This document shows, piece by piece, positions 8,061 to 17,536 of a DNA stretch of 64,000 nt; positions within the stretch are counted from its first letter, which is position 1, and every line of letters begins with the position of its first letter. The position numbers and the translations under genes are program-made. A model generated the notes under the pieces. The model was not told where the DNA came from. It worked only from the letters and a program-made list of their open reading frames with translations, and did no database searches. The stretch comes from Streptomyces longhuiensis (GTDB taxonomy: Bacteria > Actinomycetota > Actinomycetes > Streptomycetales > Streptomycetaceae), in the NCBI RefSeq assembly GCF_020616555.1, contig NZ_CP085173.1, forward strand, positions 1,612,001-1,676,000, read 5' to 3'.

Positions 8061-9332
8061 ATGGAACTCACGAGACGATTGCTGCTGACCGCACTCGGTG
8101 CGGGCACGGCGGCCGCGGTCACGGGCTGCGGCACCGGCTCCTCGTCCGGCGGCTCGGCCGGCGGCCCCGCAGAGGGTGAGATATCGCTGCTCACCCCGAT
8201 CTTCGAAGGCTCCGACGGCAAGAAACTCCTGGAGCAGGAGATCCTCGGCGGCTTCCGAAAGAAGCACCCGGACGTCAAGGTGAACGTCGACTACACGACG
8301 TACACGCAGCTCAACGAGAAGATCACCACCGCGCTCGCGGGCGGTCTGTTGCCCGACGTGCTGATGATGGGCGTCGGCTGGATCCCACCGTTCGCCGCGA
8401 AGAAGGTGCTCGCCCCGCTGCCCGAGTCGCTCGCGACCCGCCACGACTACGAGCCGCGGGTCCTCGAACCGTCCCGCTACGACGGGAAGCTGTACGCCCT
8501 GCCGACCGTGATGGCCACCCGGCTCGTCGCCTACCGCAAGGACCACTTCGCCGCCGCCGGGATCAAGAAGCCACCCCGCGACTGGACCGAACTGCGCGCC
8601 ATGGCGAAGCAGTTGACCAAGGGCGACCGGCTGGGCTTCGACCCGTTCTCGATCGACCTGCGGCAGTGCTGGGAAACCTTCCTGTACGCCAACGGAGGCT
8701 CCCTGTTCAGTGCCGACGGCAAGAAGGTCGCCTTCACCGACGGGCGAGGGGTCGAAGCGCTCCAGTTCTTCAAGGATCTGAGCGCGGACGGCTCGGCCGA
8801 CTACGCGAAGAAGACGGACGCGGACGCCGGGGCCCCCACCAACCTCCAGACGGGCAAGGCCGCCATGATGATGACCGGCAGCGGCCTGTGGAAGCAGCTC
8901 CAGGAGCAGACGCCCGAGCTCATCGAGAAGGACCTGATCGGGGCGTTCGTGCTGCGCAACCGCAAGCCCGCGATGCTCACGGGCGGGACACTCGTCACGC
9001 AGTCCGCGCACAGCCGGCACCCGGCGGCGGCCCGCGCCCTCGTCGAGTACCTCGCCGCGCCCGACTCGATCCTCTCCGCCGCCGAGCAGCGCGCCACCGT
9101 GCCCGGTCTGCGCGAACTGCGCTCCACCTCGTACGTCAAGAAGAACAAGCTCGTCGACTTCTCCCTGCAGAACCTCGGCAGCGCCTGCGCCGAAGGCGGC
9201 ACGCCGGCCTGGATGGAGATCCGCGAGAAGATCAAGCCCACCCTCGAACCCGCCGTCGTGGGCGGCCGGTCCGCGAAGAGCGCGATCGCGGAGCTCGGGC
9301 GTCTCGCCGAGGCCGCCATCGCGCGGATGTGA
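8061..9332 (+). CDS. Sugar ABC transporter substrate-binding lipoprotein
   Basis: A 423-residue family-1 extracellular solute-binding protein. The leader MELTRRLLLTALGAG ends in a lipobox AVTGC, so it is a membrane-anchored lipoprotein that may use the Tat route. The body shows the usual pattern, including VNVDYTTYTQLNEKI and GKAAMMMTGSGLW. It would capture an oligosaccharide and hand it to the two permeases that follow. No ATPase gene is present; in Streptomyces such importers commonly share the distant MsiK ATPase, which is established knowledge and not seen here. It is first in an operon running to about 20.9 kb. Confidence 0.92.
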   Translation: MELTRRLLLTALGAGTAAAVTGCGTGSSSGGSAGGPAEGEISLLTPIFEGSDGKKLLEQEILGGFRKKHPDVKVNVDYTTYTQLNEKITTALAGGLLPDVLMMGVGWIPPFAAKKVLAPLPESLATRHDYEPRVLEPSRYDGKLYALPTVMATRLVAYRKDHFAAAGIKKPPRDWTELRAMAKQLTKGDRLGFDPFSIDLRQCWETFLYANGGSLFSADGKKVAFTDGRGVEALQFFKDLSADGSADYAKKTDADAGAPTNLQTGKAAMMMTGSGLWKQLQEQTPELIEKDLIGAFVLRNRKPAMLTGGTLVTQSAHSRHPAAARALVEYLAAPDSILSAAEQRATVPGLRELRSTSYVKKNKLVDFSLQNLGSACAEGGTPAWMEIREKIKPTLEPAVVGGRSAKSAIAELGRLAEAAIARM

Positions 9333-9344
9333 GGGGCTGTCGCC

Positions 9345-10316
9345 GTGGGAACCCTCTCCGTGGTGAAGGCCGGCCCCGCGCGGCCTCCCTCGCCCCCTGA
9401 GTCATCAAAACCCCCTCGCAGCAGGGCCGTTCGCGGCGGCGCCGGTCCCGGGGCGCGCCGCCGCCGAGCCGGTCTGCTGATGGTCGCGCCCGCCCTGCTG
9501 CACGCGGCGCTGTGGATCGGCCTGCCGGTCGTGGCCGCCGTCTTCCTCGCGTTCACGTCGTACGACGTCCTGTCCGCGCCGAAGTTCGTGGGCCTGGACA
9601 ACTTCCGGGACATGTTCGGCGACGCCGTGTTCCGCAAGTCGATCCTGAACACCGTCGTGTACACCTTCTTCACCGTGCCGTTCGGCATGGCGCTCGGGCT
9701 GCTGCTCGCGCTCGGGCTGAACGCGGGGCTGCGGGCGCGCGGGGTCTTCCGGACCGCGATCTTCCTGCCGCAGGTCACCGCGACCGTGGCGATCGCCCTC
9801 GTCTGGCTGTGGATCTACAACCCGCGCAACGGCCTGTTCACCACGCTGCTGAGCATCTTCGGCGTGGAGAGCCCGGCCTGGCTCGCGTCCACGACGTGGG
9901 CGATGCCGTCGGTGATCCTCGTGGGGATCTGGCAGGGCATCGGCATGAAGATGCTGATCTATCTGGCCGCGCTGCAGAACCTGCCGAAGGAGCTGTACGA
10001 GGCGGCCTCCGTGGACGGCGCCTCGAAGGTGCGCCAGTTCTTCTCCCTCACGCTGCCCCTGCTCAAGCCCGCCACGTTCTTCGTCCTGATCACCTCGATG
10101 ATCACCGCGTTCCAGTCCTTCGACCAGATCTACATCCTCACCGACGGCGGCCCCGCCAACAGCACCACGATGATGACGTACGAGATCTACAAGTCCGCGT
10201 TCCGGGAGTTCCGCGTGGGCTACGCCTGCGCCCAGTCCCTCGTGCTGTTCGTCCTGCTGATGGCGTTCACCCTGGTCAACCGGCGGATGATGGGAGGCAC
10301 CCGTGGCCATGGCTGA
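9345..10316 (+). CDS. Sugar ABC transporter permease 1 (MalF/UgpA type)
   Basis: A 323-residue inner-membrane protein with about six transmembrane helices after a basic N-terminal tail. The cytoplasmic EAA loop, which contacts the ATPase, reads EAASVDGASKVRQFFSLTLP near residue 220. It starts at GTG after a GAGGGG ribosome binding site, 12 bases beyond the binding-protein stop. The next permease starts 14 bases before this one ends. Confidence 0.92.
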   Translation: MGTLSVVKAGPARPPSPPESSKPPRSRAVRGGAGPGARRRRAGLLMVAPALLHAALWIGLPVVAAVFLAFTSYDVLSAPKFVGLDNFRDMFGDAVFRKSILNTVVYTFFTVPFGMALGLLLALGLNAGLRARGVFRTAIFLPQVTATVAIALVWLWIYNPRNGLFTTLLSIFGVESPAWLASTTWAMPSVILVGIWQGIGMKMLIYLAALQNLPKELYEAASVDGASKVRQFFSLTLPLLKPATFFVLITSMITAFQSFDQIYILTDGGPANSTTMMTYEIYKSAFREFRVGYACAQSLVLFVLLMAFTLVNRRMMGGTRGHG

Positions 10317-11184
10317 GTCCCGTCCCCGGGTGTCGCCCGGACGCGTCGCCCTCTACGTGACGCTCGCGCTCACGTCGCTCGTGATGGTCGTGCCGTTCGT
10401 GTGGATGGTGCTGACCTCGCTCAAGACACCGGCGGAGATCGCCTCCGAGCACTCCGGACTCCTGCCGTCGCACTGGGAGTTCGGGAACTATGTCGACGCC
10501 TTCAAGGCCGCGCCGTTCGCGACGTACGCGCGCAACAGCTTCGTCATCGCGATCAGCCACACGGTCCTCAACGTGCTCGTCGCGTCGATGGCCGGCTACG
10601 CACTCGCGCGGATCAGGTTCCGCGGCAGCGACCTCATCTTCTACTGTTTCGTCGCCGCCCTGATGATCCCGACGTACACGAAGGTCCTGCCGGAGTTCCT
10701 GATCGTGCGGTTCATGCCGCTCGCCGGGGGCAACGACCTCTTCGGCCAGGGCGGCAGCGGCTGGCTCGACTCGTGGTGGGCGCTGATCGTGCCCGGGGCC
10801 GTGACACCGTTCGCCGTGTTCCTGTTCCGGCAGTTCTACCTGGACCTGCCCGTGGAGCTGGAGGAGGCGGCGCGGCTCGACGGTCTCGGCGAGTTCCGGA
10901 TCTACGCCCGGATCATGACCCCGCAGGTCAAGCCCGCCCTCACCACGGTGGCCCTGCTCACCTTCGAGTCGTCCTGGAACAACTTCCTGTGGCCGCTGCT
11001 CGTGACGCGGACCGACAGTCTGCGCGTCATCCAGGTCGGCCTGTCCGTCTTCAGGACGGAGAACGGCACGCACTGGCACTTCCTGATGGCGGGGACGACG
11101 CTCGCCACGCTGCCGATGGTGATCCTCTTCCTCATCGGCCAGCGCTACTTCGTCCAGGGCTTCGCCACCGCCGGCCTCAAGTGA
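10303..11184 (+). CDS. Sugar ABC transporter permease 2 (MalG type)
   Basis: A 293-residue partner permease with about six transmembrane segments and the EAA loop EAARLDGLGEFRIYARIMTP near residue 190. The GTG start at 10303 overlaps the first permease; an ATG two codons on is equally possible. It completes the importer membrane core with the neighbouring permease. Confidence 0.92.
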   Translation: MAMAESRPRVSPGRVALYVTLALTSLVMVVPFVWMVLTSLKTPAEIASEHSGLLPSHWEFGNYVDAFKAAPFATYARNSFVIAISHTVLNVLVASMAGYALARIRFRGSDLIFYCFVAALMIPTYTKVLPEFLIVRFMPLAGGNDLFGQGGSGWLDSWWALIVPGAVTPFAVFLFRQFYLDLPVELEEAARLDGLGEFRIYARIMTPQVKPALTTVALLTFESSWNNFLWPLLVTRTDSLRVIQVGLSVFRTENGTHWHFLMAGTTLATLPMVILFLIGQRYFVQGFATAGLK

Positions 11185-11258
11185 GCCTTCGCCCCGTCCC
11201 CTCGTCCCGTCCCCGCTTCCCCTCATCCCCCACGTGCTCGTGAAAGGGCTCTGTCTCC

Positions 11259-12023
11259 ATGTCTGTTGATCTCCAAGACTCCCGTGCGCTCGTGACGGGC
11301 GCCGGCCACGGCATCGGCCGTGCCATCGCCGTCGGACTCGCCGCGGCCGGCTGTGACGTCGCCGTGCACTTCCACAGCTCGCCCGAGGAGGCCGAGCGGA
11401 CCGTCGCCGCGATCGAGTCGCTCGGCCGCCGTGCCAAGGCCTTTCGCGCGGACGTCACGGTGACCGCCGACGTGGACCGCCTCGTCGCGGAAGCCACCGG
11501 ATTCCTCGGCGGCCTCGACGTCCTGGTCTGCAACGCCGGGCACCTCATCGGGCGGGCCACCGTCGCCGAGATGAGCGACGAGCACTTCGAGCGGGTCGTC
11601 GACACCAATCTGACGTCCACGTTCCGCACCTGCCGCGCCGCGCTCCCCCACCTCACCGGGTCGGCGGCCGGCCGCATCGTCACCATGTCGTCGCTGGCCG
11701 CCCACAACGGCGGCGGGCCCGGCTCCGTGCCGTACGCGGCGGCGAAGGCCGGGATCCGCGGCTTCACCAAGGCCCTGGCCAAGGAGGTCGCGGGGGCGGG
11801 CATCACGGTGAACGCGGTCGCGCCCGGCTTCATCAAGGGCACCGCGTTCCATGACACGTTCACCGCGCCCGAGGCCCAGCAGGCGATGGAGGCGGGGATC
11901 CCCGTCGGCCGCGCGGGCACACCCGAGGACGTGGCCGCCGCCGTGGTCCATCTCGCCTCCCCGGCCTCCGGTTTCCTGACGGGCACGACCCTCGACATCG
12001 ACGGTGGCGTATGGCCGCGGTGA
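11259..12023 (+). CDS. Short-chain dehydrogenase/reductase
   Basis: A 254-residue classical SDR with the cofactor motif TGAGHGIG at the N-terminus, a CNAG motif near residue 87, a catalytic Ser and the YAAAK pair near 157-161, and the C-terminal TTLDIDGGVW stretch. Within a locus of uronate-releasing lyases, a plausible role is reduction of an unsaturated-uronate-derived keto sugar, as SDRs do in alginate and pectin pathways. That role is inferred. It overlaps the following gene by 13 bases. Confidence 0.85.
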   Translation: MSVDLQDSRALVTGAGHGIGRAIAVGLAAAGCDVAVHFHSSPEEAERTVAAIESLGRRAKAFRADVTVTADVDRLVAEATGFLGGLDVLVCNAGHLIGRATVAEMSDEHFERVVDTNLTSTFRTCRAALPHLTGSAAGRIVTMSSLAAHNGGGPGSVPYAAAKAGIRGFTKALAKEVAGAGITVNAVAPGFIKGTAFHDTFTAPEAQQAMEAGIPVGRAGTPEDVAAAVVHLASPASGFLTGTTLDIDGGVWPR

Positions 12024-13801
12024 AGCGGATCCCCCGCGAGCGCGGCGGCTGGTGGCACGCGTACGTGTGCCCGGCGCACGGCGTCGAGCTCGACCACGGC
12101 GACGTCCTCGGCGGCGCGTTCCCCGAGGACGGCACGCGATGTCCGCGCGGCTGCCGAGTGGACACCCCCGCCGTGCGCGGCGCCTGGACCGTCCTCTCCC
12201 ACCAGGCGTGGGCCCGCCGCATCCGTGTCCTGGCCGAACGCGGCGAGGACACGGATGCGGTGGCCGGACTCGTCGAATACACCGCTCTGTACGCGGAGTT
12301 GGCGGGTCGCCACCATGACGACGCGCAGCCGTGGATGCTGCGCGGCCGGCTGTTCCACCAGGCGCTCACCGACGCGATCTGGGCCGTGAACATCGGACAC
12401 GCGGCATGGACGCTCGCCGCACGCGGCTCGGCCGAGCTCACCGCCGTCCTCCCCCTCCTCGACGAGCTGGAGCGGGCGGCTCTCGACGCCCGGGACGTGC
12501 TGGTCGCACGGGGCGACCTGGCATCCAACTACACGACGTGGCTGACCGCGGCGGGGATCGTCGCGGGGCGGGCCGCCGCGGCTGTGCGGGGCGTCCCCTG
12601 GGACGGGGCGAAGCAGTGGCTGGAGGGCCCGCACGGGCTGTACGCCCATCTGCGGGCCTGCGTCGCGGACGACGGCTGGGAGTGGGAAGGCAGCGCGTAC
12701 TACCACGGGTTCGTGCTGCGCGCGGCGCTCCTCGCGCTGCGCGGCACCGACCCCTCGGCGCTGCCCGGCGACGTGGCCGCCCGCCTCGCCGGCATGGTCG
12801 ACGTCCTGGCCGCGATCGCCACGGACGGCGGTGTCCTGCCCGCCCTGCACGACGGCCCGTATCTGCGTGACCCGCTCTCGCTGGAGTGGCTCGAACTCTG
12901 TTTCCTGGCACGGCAGTTCATGCCCGCGCCACGTTTGGACGCGGTGGCGGCGCGGGCTCGCGCGGATCTCGCGGGCGCGGACGACGGCCTGGACCGGCTC
13001 CTCGACGGCTGGTTCACGGGCTCCCCGCTCCCGGAGCGCTCCGCACCCGCTCCGGTCACGGTGTTCGGCGACGCGGGATACGCCGTCGTGCGCGCCGCGG
13101 GCGTCCACGCCGTCCTCGACTTCGGACCGCACGGCGGCTCGCACGGCCACCGCGACAAGCTCTCCCTGTACCTGTACGGGGCGACGGCGCCCTGGCAGCC
13201 CGATCCCGGCCAAGTCCCGTACGCGCACGAGGAGTTCCGCGACCTGTACGCCTCCACGGCAGCCCATCCCTCGTTCCGCGTGGACGGCGCCGAGCAGGCC
13301 GAGTGCGTGGGCACGCTGCTGAACGCGGACGACACGTCGGCCACGGCCGAGGTGACCACGGCCTACGAAGGGGTCCGCGCGGTCCGGCGGGTCGAGGCGG
13401 GCACCTGCCACCTGGTCGACGTACTGACGGTGACGGGAGAGGGGGACGCACTCGGACGGGTCGCGGCACACCTGCGGCCCGGCGTCGCCCTCGACCTCCA
13501 GGTGCAGGCGTCCGGTCCGGTGCGCACCACCTGGTACGGGGACGAGCTGCTGCACGGCTGGCACACCGCGTCCACACCCGTCCGGCCCTTCTGCCGGCCG
13601 GGTCCAGGTCCTGCCGACGATCCCCAGCAGCAGCGCACCTGGGTCGACTTCACCGCCCGGGACGCGACGCGGATCGTCTTCGCGTCGGTGTACCAGTCGG
13701 CGTCCGCCGGGCCCGCCGTGACGGACGTCCGGCTGACCGAGGACGGCCTGATCGTCTCCCTGGCCGACGGCTCCCGCCGCGTGCACCGGACGGAGGCCTG
13801 A
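12011..13801 (+). CDS. Heparinase II/III-like lyase or hydrolase 1
   Basis: A 596-residue protein of the heparinase II/III superfamily: an N-terminal alpha-helical toroid (SNYTTWLTAAG, WEGSAYYHGFVLRAALLAL) and a C-terminal beta-sandwich starting around residue 340 (HGGSHGHRDKLSLYLYG, with the His-rich motif of the family). It has no signal peptide, so it probably acts in the cytoplasm on imported oligosaccharides, as exo-type oligoalginate or oligoglycosaminoglycan lyases do. The exact polysaccharide is uncertain. It is coupled to the SDR by an overlap. Confidence 0.8.
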   Translation: MAAVKRIPRERGGWWHAYVCPAHGVELDHGDVLGGAFPEDGTRCPRGCRVDTPAVRGAWTVLSHQAWARRIRVLAERGEDTDAVAGLVEYTALYAELAGRHHDDAQPWMLRGRLFHQALTDAIWAVNIGHAAWTLAARGSAELTAVLPLLDELERAALDARDVLVARGDLASNYTTWLTAAGIVAGRAAAAVRGVPWDGAKQWLEGPHGLYAHLRACVADDGWEWEGSAYYHGFVLRAALLALRGTDPSALPGDVAARLAGMVDVLAAIATDGGVLPALHDGPYLRDPLSLEWLELCFLARQFMPAPRLDAVAARARADLAGADDGLDRLLDGWFTGSPLPERSAPAPVTVFGDAGYAVVRAAGVHAVLDFGPHGGSHGHRDKLSLYLYGATAPWQPDPGQVPYAHEEFRDLYASTAAHPSFRVDGAEQAECVGTLLNADDTSATAEVTTAYEGVRAVRRVEAGTCHLVDVLTVTGEGDALGRVAAHLRPGVALDLQVQASGPVRTTWYGDELLHGWHTASTPVRPFCRPGPGPADDPQQQRTWVDFTARDATRIVFASVYQSASAGPAVTDVRLTEDGLIVSLADGSRRVHRTEA

Positions 13802-13802
13802 G

Positions 13803-15788
13803 ATGCTCCTGTCCGCGACACCGCCTGCGGGCCCCCGTCCGTTCCAGGAGCGGCGGCTCATGGACGAGGCCGTTCGCCACCGCGACCTCGCACCGCCCCG
13901 CCGGCACCCCGAGGCGTCGATCACCTGGCTCGGCCCGGCCGCGTCGAACCCCGCCCTCGCGTACCGCGTGAGCGGCGACCCAGCGCACCTGGCGGAGGCC
14001 GAGCGCTGGATCGGGGCGGCGACGGGATTCCCCCACTGGGGCAGGGCCCACATGCCCGACCACGACCTGGACGCGGGCTGGCTCCTGCACCATCTCGCCC
14101 TGGCCCACCACTGGCTGGGCGACGCTCTGTCCGACGAGACGCGCACGCTCCTGCGGTACAAGCTGATGGTGCAGGGCCGGCGCCTGTACGACTTCGCGGT
14201 GGCCACGGAGGGCCGCTGGTGGTCCTCCTCGTACTGGCAGAACCACAACTGGATCTGTTACGCGGGCCTGGCCACCGCCGGCTACGTCCTCGGCCGCGAG
14301 GAATGGACCGAGCGGGCCAAGGACAACCTGGGACGCGTCCTCGACCTGCTCCCCGAGGACGGCTCGCACGCCGAGGGCGTCGTGTACTGGCGCTACGGCG
14401 TGCCCTGGCTGGCGATCCACCTCGATCTCCTCCAGGAGTGCGAGGGTCTCGACTGGTGGGGACGCGGCGGGTTCATGGAGAACACCTTCCGCTTCCGGCT
14501 CCACCAGTCGGCCCCCGGGTTCGCCGAACAGACGGGACACGGCGACTGCCACGATCGGCTCAGCGGGCACAGCGCCGCGCTCTACCACCGCCTCGCGGCC
14601 GCGTACGGGATAGGCGAGGCCCAGTGGCTCGCCGGCCTCGTCGGGCGCGAGCTGCTCGGACGCGAGGCCGCCGACAGCGGGGTGCGGCCGGGCATCCTGC
14701 CCGAGGCCTACCTGGAGTACCTCTGGTACGACCCCTCCGTCGCGGCCCGCCCGCCCGCCGCGTCCGACACCCACGCCCACTTCCCCGACCTGGGCCTCGT
14801 CACGGCCCGCACGAGCTGGGCGGACGACGCGACGTTCGTGTCGTTCAAGGCCTCGCCCGGCGGCGGTCACAAGGCGTGGGAGACGGCGGCGAAACACCGG
14901 GCGGAGCTCGGCTGGGACACGCTCAACACCGGTCACCACCATCCGGATTCGGGTTCGTTCGTCCTGCTGTCGCAGGGCGCGTTCCTCGCGGTCGACGAGG
15001 GCTACAGCAACCGCAAGCGGGCCGCGCACCACAACCTCCTGCTCGTCGACGGGCAGGGTTTCGCCGACGAAGACCGCTATCACGTCTACGAGGGCATCCC
15101 CCACGAGCGCCAGGCCCGGATGCGCGACGTCCTCGCGGGCGGCGGCTGGGCACACGGCACGGCGGAGATCGGCGCCATGTACGACCCTCGCCTCGGGGTG
15201 CGCCGCCTCGACCGCACCCTGGCGTGCACCCCGTCGGGGCGACTGGTGCTGCTCGACCTGGCGCAGGCCGAGGCGGGCGTCGCCCGCGAGTGGACGTTCC
15301 TGCTCCAGACCGACGAGCCCACGATCCCCGAAGGTGACGTGCGTACGCGGCTGATCCGGGCGGGCGAGGCGCGCGCGACGGTGACCCGGCTCGCGCCCGA
15401 CGACGTCCGCACGGAGTCCGGTGTGACCGACGTGGCGGCCAACCCCACGTCCAGCACACCGGAGTTGACGCTCACCAGGACGCTGCACACGCTCCGGGTG
15501 ACCACGTCCGCCGCTCGCCGCGCCATGTTCCTGACCGCGATCGAGCCGGGCACACAGATCACCGCACGCGCGGTGGACTGCGCGCACGGGCACGGCGTGA
15601 CGTTCGGGTCCGAGACCGTGCTGCTCTCGCCCGTGGAGCGCCGCGTCGAGGGGGCGGGTGTACGGGCCGACGCGGCAGCGGTCCTCGTGAGCGAGGGCCG
15701 GCCGGTGCACGTGGTGGCCGCACGGCGTGTGGAGGTGGACGGCCGCGTCGTCCTCGACGTTCCCGAACCGTTCACCGGAGGTGTGTGA
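13803..15788 (+). CDS. Heparinase II/III-like lyase 2
   Basis: A 661-residue second lyase of the same superfamily but clearly different from its neighbour. The helical domain shows SSYWQNHNWICYAG and AEGVVYWRYGVPW, which hold the likely catalytic Asn/His/Tyr. The beta domain has NTGHHHPDSGSFVLLSQG, the metal-binding region of heparinase II. No signal peptide is seen. It starts one base after the previous stop codon. It likely cleaves uronic-acid linkages by beta-elimination; the substrate is unknown. Confidence 0.82.
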   Translation: MLLSATPPAGPRPFQERRLMDEAVRHRDLAPPRRHPEASITWLGPAASNPALAYRVSGDPAHLAEAERWIGAATGFPHWGRAHMPDHDLDAGWLLHHLALAHHWLGDALSDETRTLLRYKLMVQGRRLYDFAVATEGRWWSSSYWQNHNWICYAGLATAGYVLGREEWTERAKDNLGRVLDLLPEDGSHAEGVVYWRYGVPWLAIHLDLLQECEGLDWWGRGGFMENTFRFRLHQSAPGFAEQTGHGDCHDRLSGHSAALYHRLAAAYGIGEAQWLAGLVGRELLGREAADSGVRPGILPEAYLEYLWYDPSVAARPPAASDTHAHFPDLGLVTARTSWADDATFVSFKASPGGGHKAWETAAKHRAELGWDTLNTGHHHPDSGSFVLLSQGAFLAVDEGYSNRKRAAHHNLLLVDGQGFADEDRYHVYEGIPHERQARMRDVLAGGGWAHGTAEIGAMYDPRLGVRRLDRTLACTPSGRLVLLDLAQAEAGVAREWTFLLQTDEPTIPEGDVRTRLIRAGEARATVTRLAPDDVRTESGVTDVAANPTSSTPELTLTRTLHTLRVTTSAARRAMFLTAIEPGTQITARAVDCAHGHGVTFGSETVLLSPVERRVEGAGVRADAAAVLVSEGRPVHVVAARRVEVDGRVVLDVPEPFTGGV

Positions 15789-15789
15789 C

Positions 15790-16410
15790 ATGGCGACCGC
15801 TCTCTCACCGGGCCGCTTCGCGGACCGGGGGCTGCTGCGGCGGCTCGAGTTCGTGGCGTATCCGGCGGCCGCCGGGGCGGCGTTCGCGGTGCTGGCGCTC
15901 GGGGTCGTGACCTGGCTGCCCGCCCTCGCCGCGCTTGCCCGGGCCCTCCAGCGCTGGCGCACGGACGGCGACAGCCGTGTGTTCTCAGGCGTGCTCAGGG
16001 CCTTTCCGCACTACTGGCGGTCGCTGTGGCGGCACGGACTGCTCTCCACCGGAGTCGTCGCGCTGCTGGCCGTCAACAGCGCCTATCTGCTGGGTAGTTC
16101 GAGCCCGTACGCCTTCGTGCTCCTCGCCGCGCAGGCGGGTATCGCGGCGGCCGTCGTGGTGCATCACACCGCGCTCGCGGCCTGTGCGGGCATCGCTCCC
16201 GAGGCGTCCGTCGGCGCGTGGACGCGCGGCGCGCTCGCTGTCTCCTTCGGCTCGCCCGCCCGCGGCACCGCGCTCCTCGGCGCCGTCGTCTCCGCCGTAC
16301 TGCTCTCGCTCGTCGTCCCGCTCGGCCCGCTGCTCCTGGGGCCGAGCGTGCCCGTTCTGCTCGCCCTGTCCTTCGCCGATCCGTCCCCGACCGGAAGGAA
16401 CCCCGCATGA
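15790..16410 (+). CDS. YesL-like (DUF624) membrane protein
   Basis: A 206-residue protein with about four to five hydrophobic segments, beginning near residue 28 (AAAGAAFAVLALGVVTWLPAL). Its size and pattern match the DUF624/YesL family often found beside sugar ABC importers and pectin or rhamnogalacturonan genes. Its function is unknown. The start is 2 bases after the lyase stop, and its TGA overlaps the next ATG (ATGA). Confidence 0.65.
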   Translation: MATALSPGRFADRGLLRRLEFVAYPAAAGAAFAVLALGVVTWLPALAALARALQRWRTDGDSRVFSGVLRAFPHYWRSLWRHGLLSTGVVALLAVNSAYLLGSSSPYAFVLLAAQAGIAAAVVVHHTALAACAGIAPEASVGAWTRGALAVSFGSPARGTALLGAVVSAVLLSLVVPLGPLLLGPSVPVLLALSFADPSPTGRNPA

Positions 16411-17480
16411 GCCGCACCGCCCGTACCGTGCTCGTCGCCGCCCTCACGGCGGCCGCCCCGCTCGCGTTACCCGCGCACCCCGCCGCCGCGGCGACCGCGT
16501 ACTACGTCGGCCCTTCGGGCAGCGACACCAACGCCGGTACGTCCGCGTCCGCTCCCCTCGCCACGATCCAGCACGCCCTCGACCTCGCCCCGTCCGGCGC
16601 GGTCGTCCATCTGGCCGCGGGAACGTACCGGCAGGACGCCGTCACCCGCAGGGCGAACGTCACCGTGACCGGCCCGTCGAGCGCGGTCGTCAAGGGCGCG
16701 GGCAACGCCCGCGTCATCCAGGTGCAGCACGACGGCACCGTCCTCGACGGCTTCACCGTCGACGGCCTGCACGGCTCGTCGACGTCCCTGGACGGCTACC
16801 GGCTCAAGCTCGTCTACGTCATGAGCACCACCCCGGGCAACGGCGTCGGCGGGCTGCGCATCACCGGCATGACGCTCAAGAACGCCGCCGACGAATGTCT
16901 GCGCCTGCGCTATCTGGTGACGGGCGCCGAGGTGTCGGGCAACACGATCACGGACTGCGGCGTCGCCGACTTCCGCTTCGGCGCGGGCGGCAAGAACGGC
17001 GAGGGAATCTACCTGGGCACGGCCCCCGAGCAGCAGGGCGACAACGGCGCTCCGGACGCGGCGCCCGACGTGAGCCGCAACAACCGCATCGACCACAACA
17101 CGATCGCCACGCGCGGCAACGAGTGTGTCGACCTCAAGGAGAACTCGACGAACAACTACGTCGAGTACAACGACTGTTCCCAGCAGCGCGACTCCAGTTC
17201 GGCCGGCCTCGACGCCCGGGGAAGCGGGAACATCTTCCGCTACAACACCGTGCACGACAACACGGGCGCCGGGATCCGGCTCGGCGGTGACACCGCGACC
17301 GACGGCGTCGACACCAGCGTGTACGGCAACACCATCACCACGAATGCGGGCGGCGGCATCAAGTTCATGCGCACGCCCCAAGGCCCCGTCTGCACCAACA
17401 AGATGAGCGGCAACACGGGCGGCGATGCCGTGGGCACCTATGGCAGCGCGTACGACCCGACCGGCCCCTGCCCCGCCTGA
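16407..17480 (+). CDS. Secreted right-handed beta-helix protein, possible polysaccharide lyase
   Basis: A 357-residue protein with a Sec-type signal peptide ending LPAHPAAAAT. It is followed by a DUF1565-like start (YYVGPSGSDTNAGTSASAPL) and repeated parallel beta-helix turns (VSGNTITDC, RIDHNTIATRGNECVDLKE, NIFRYNTVHDNTGAGIRLGG). This fold is shared by pectate, alginate (family 6) and chondroitinase B lyases. The context supports an extracellular lyase or carbohydrate-binding role, but no catalytic set could be assigned by eye. It overlaps the upstream gene by four bases. Confidence 0.75.
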   Translation: MSRTARTVLVAALTAAAPLALPAHPAAAATAYYVGPSGSDTNAGTSASAPLATIQHALDLAPSGAVVHLAAGTYRQDAVTRRANVTVTGPSSAVVKGAGNARVIQVQHDGTVLDGFTVDGLHGSSTSLDGYRLKLVYVMSTTPGNGVGGLRITGMTLKNAADECLRLRYLVTGAEVSGNTITDCGVADFRFGAGGKNGEGIYLGTAPEQQGDNGAPDAAPDVSRNNRIDHNTIATRGNECVDLKENSTNNYVEYNDCSQQRDSSSAGLDARGSGNIFRYNTVHDNTGAGIRLGGDTATDGVDTSVYGNTITTNAGGGIKFMRTPQGPVCTNKMSGNTGGDAVGTYGSAYDPTGPCPA

Positions 17481-17536
17481 GCACTCACCGCTCCCCCCCT
17501 CTTCTTCCGTCTCCCACCCCTTCGCGAGGTCCCCTG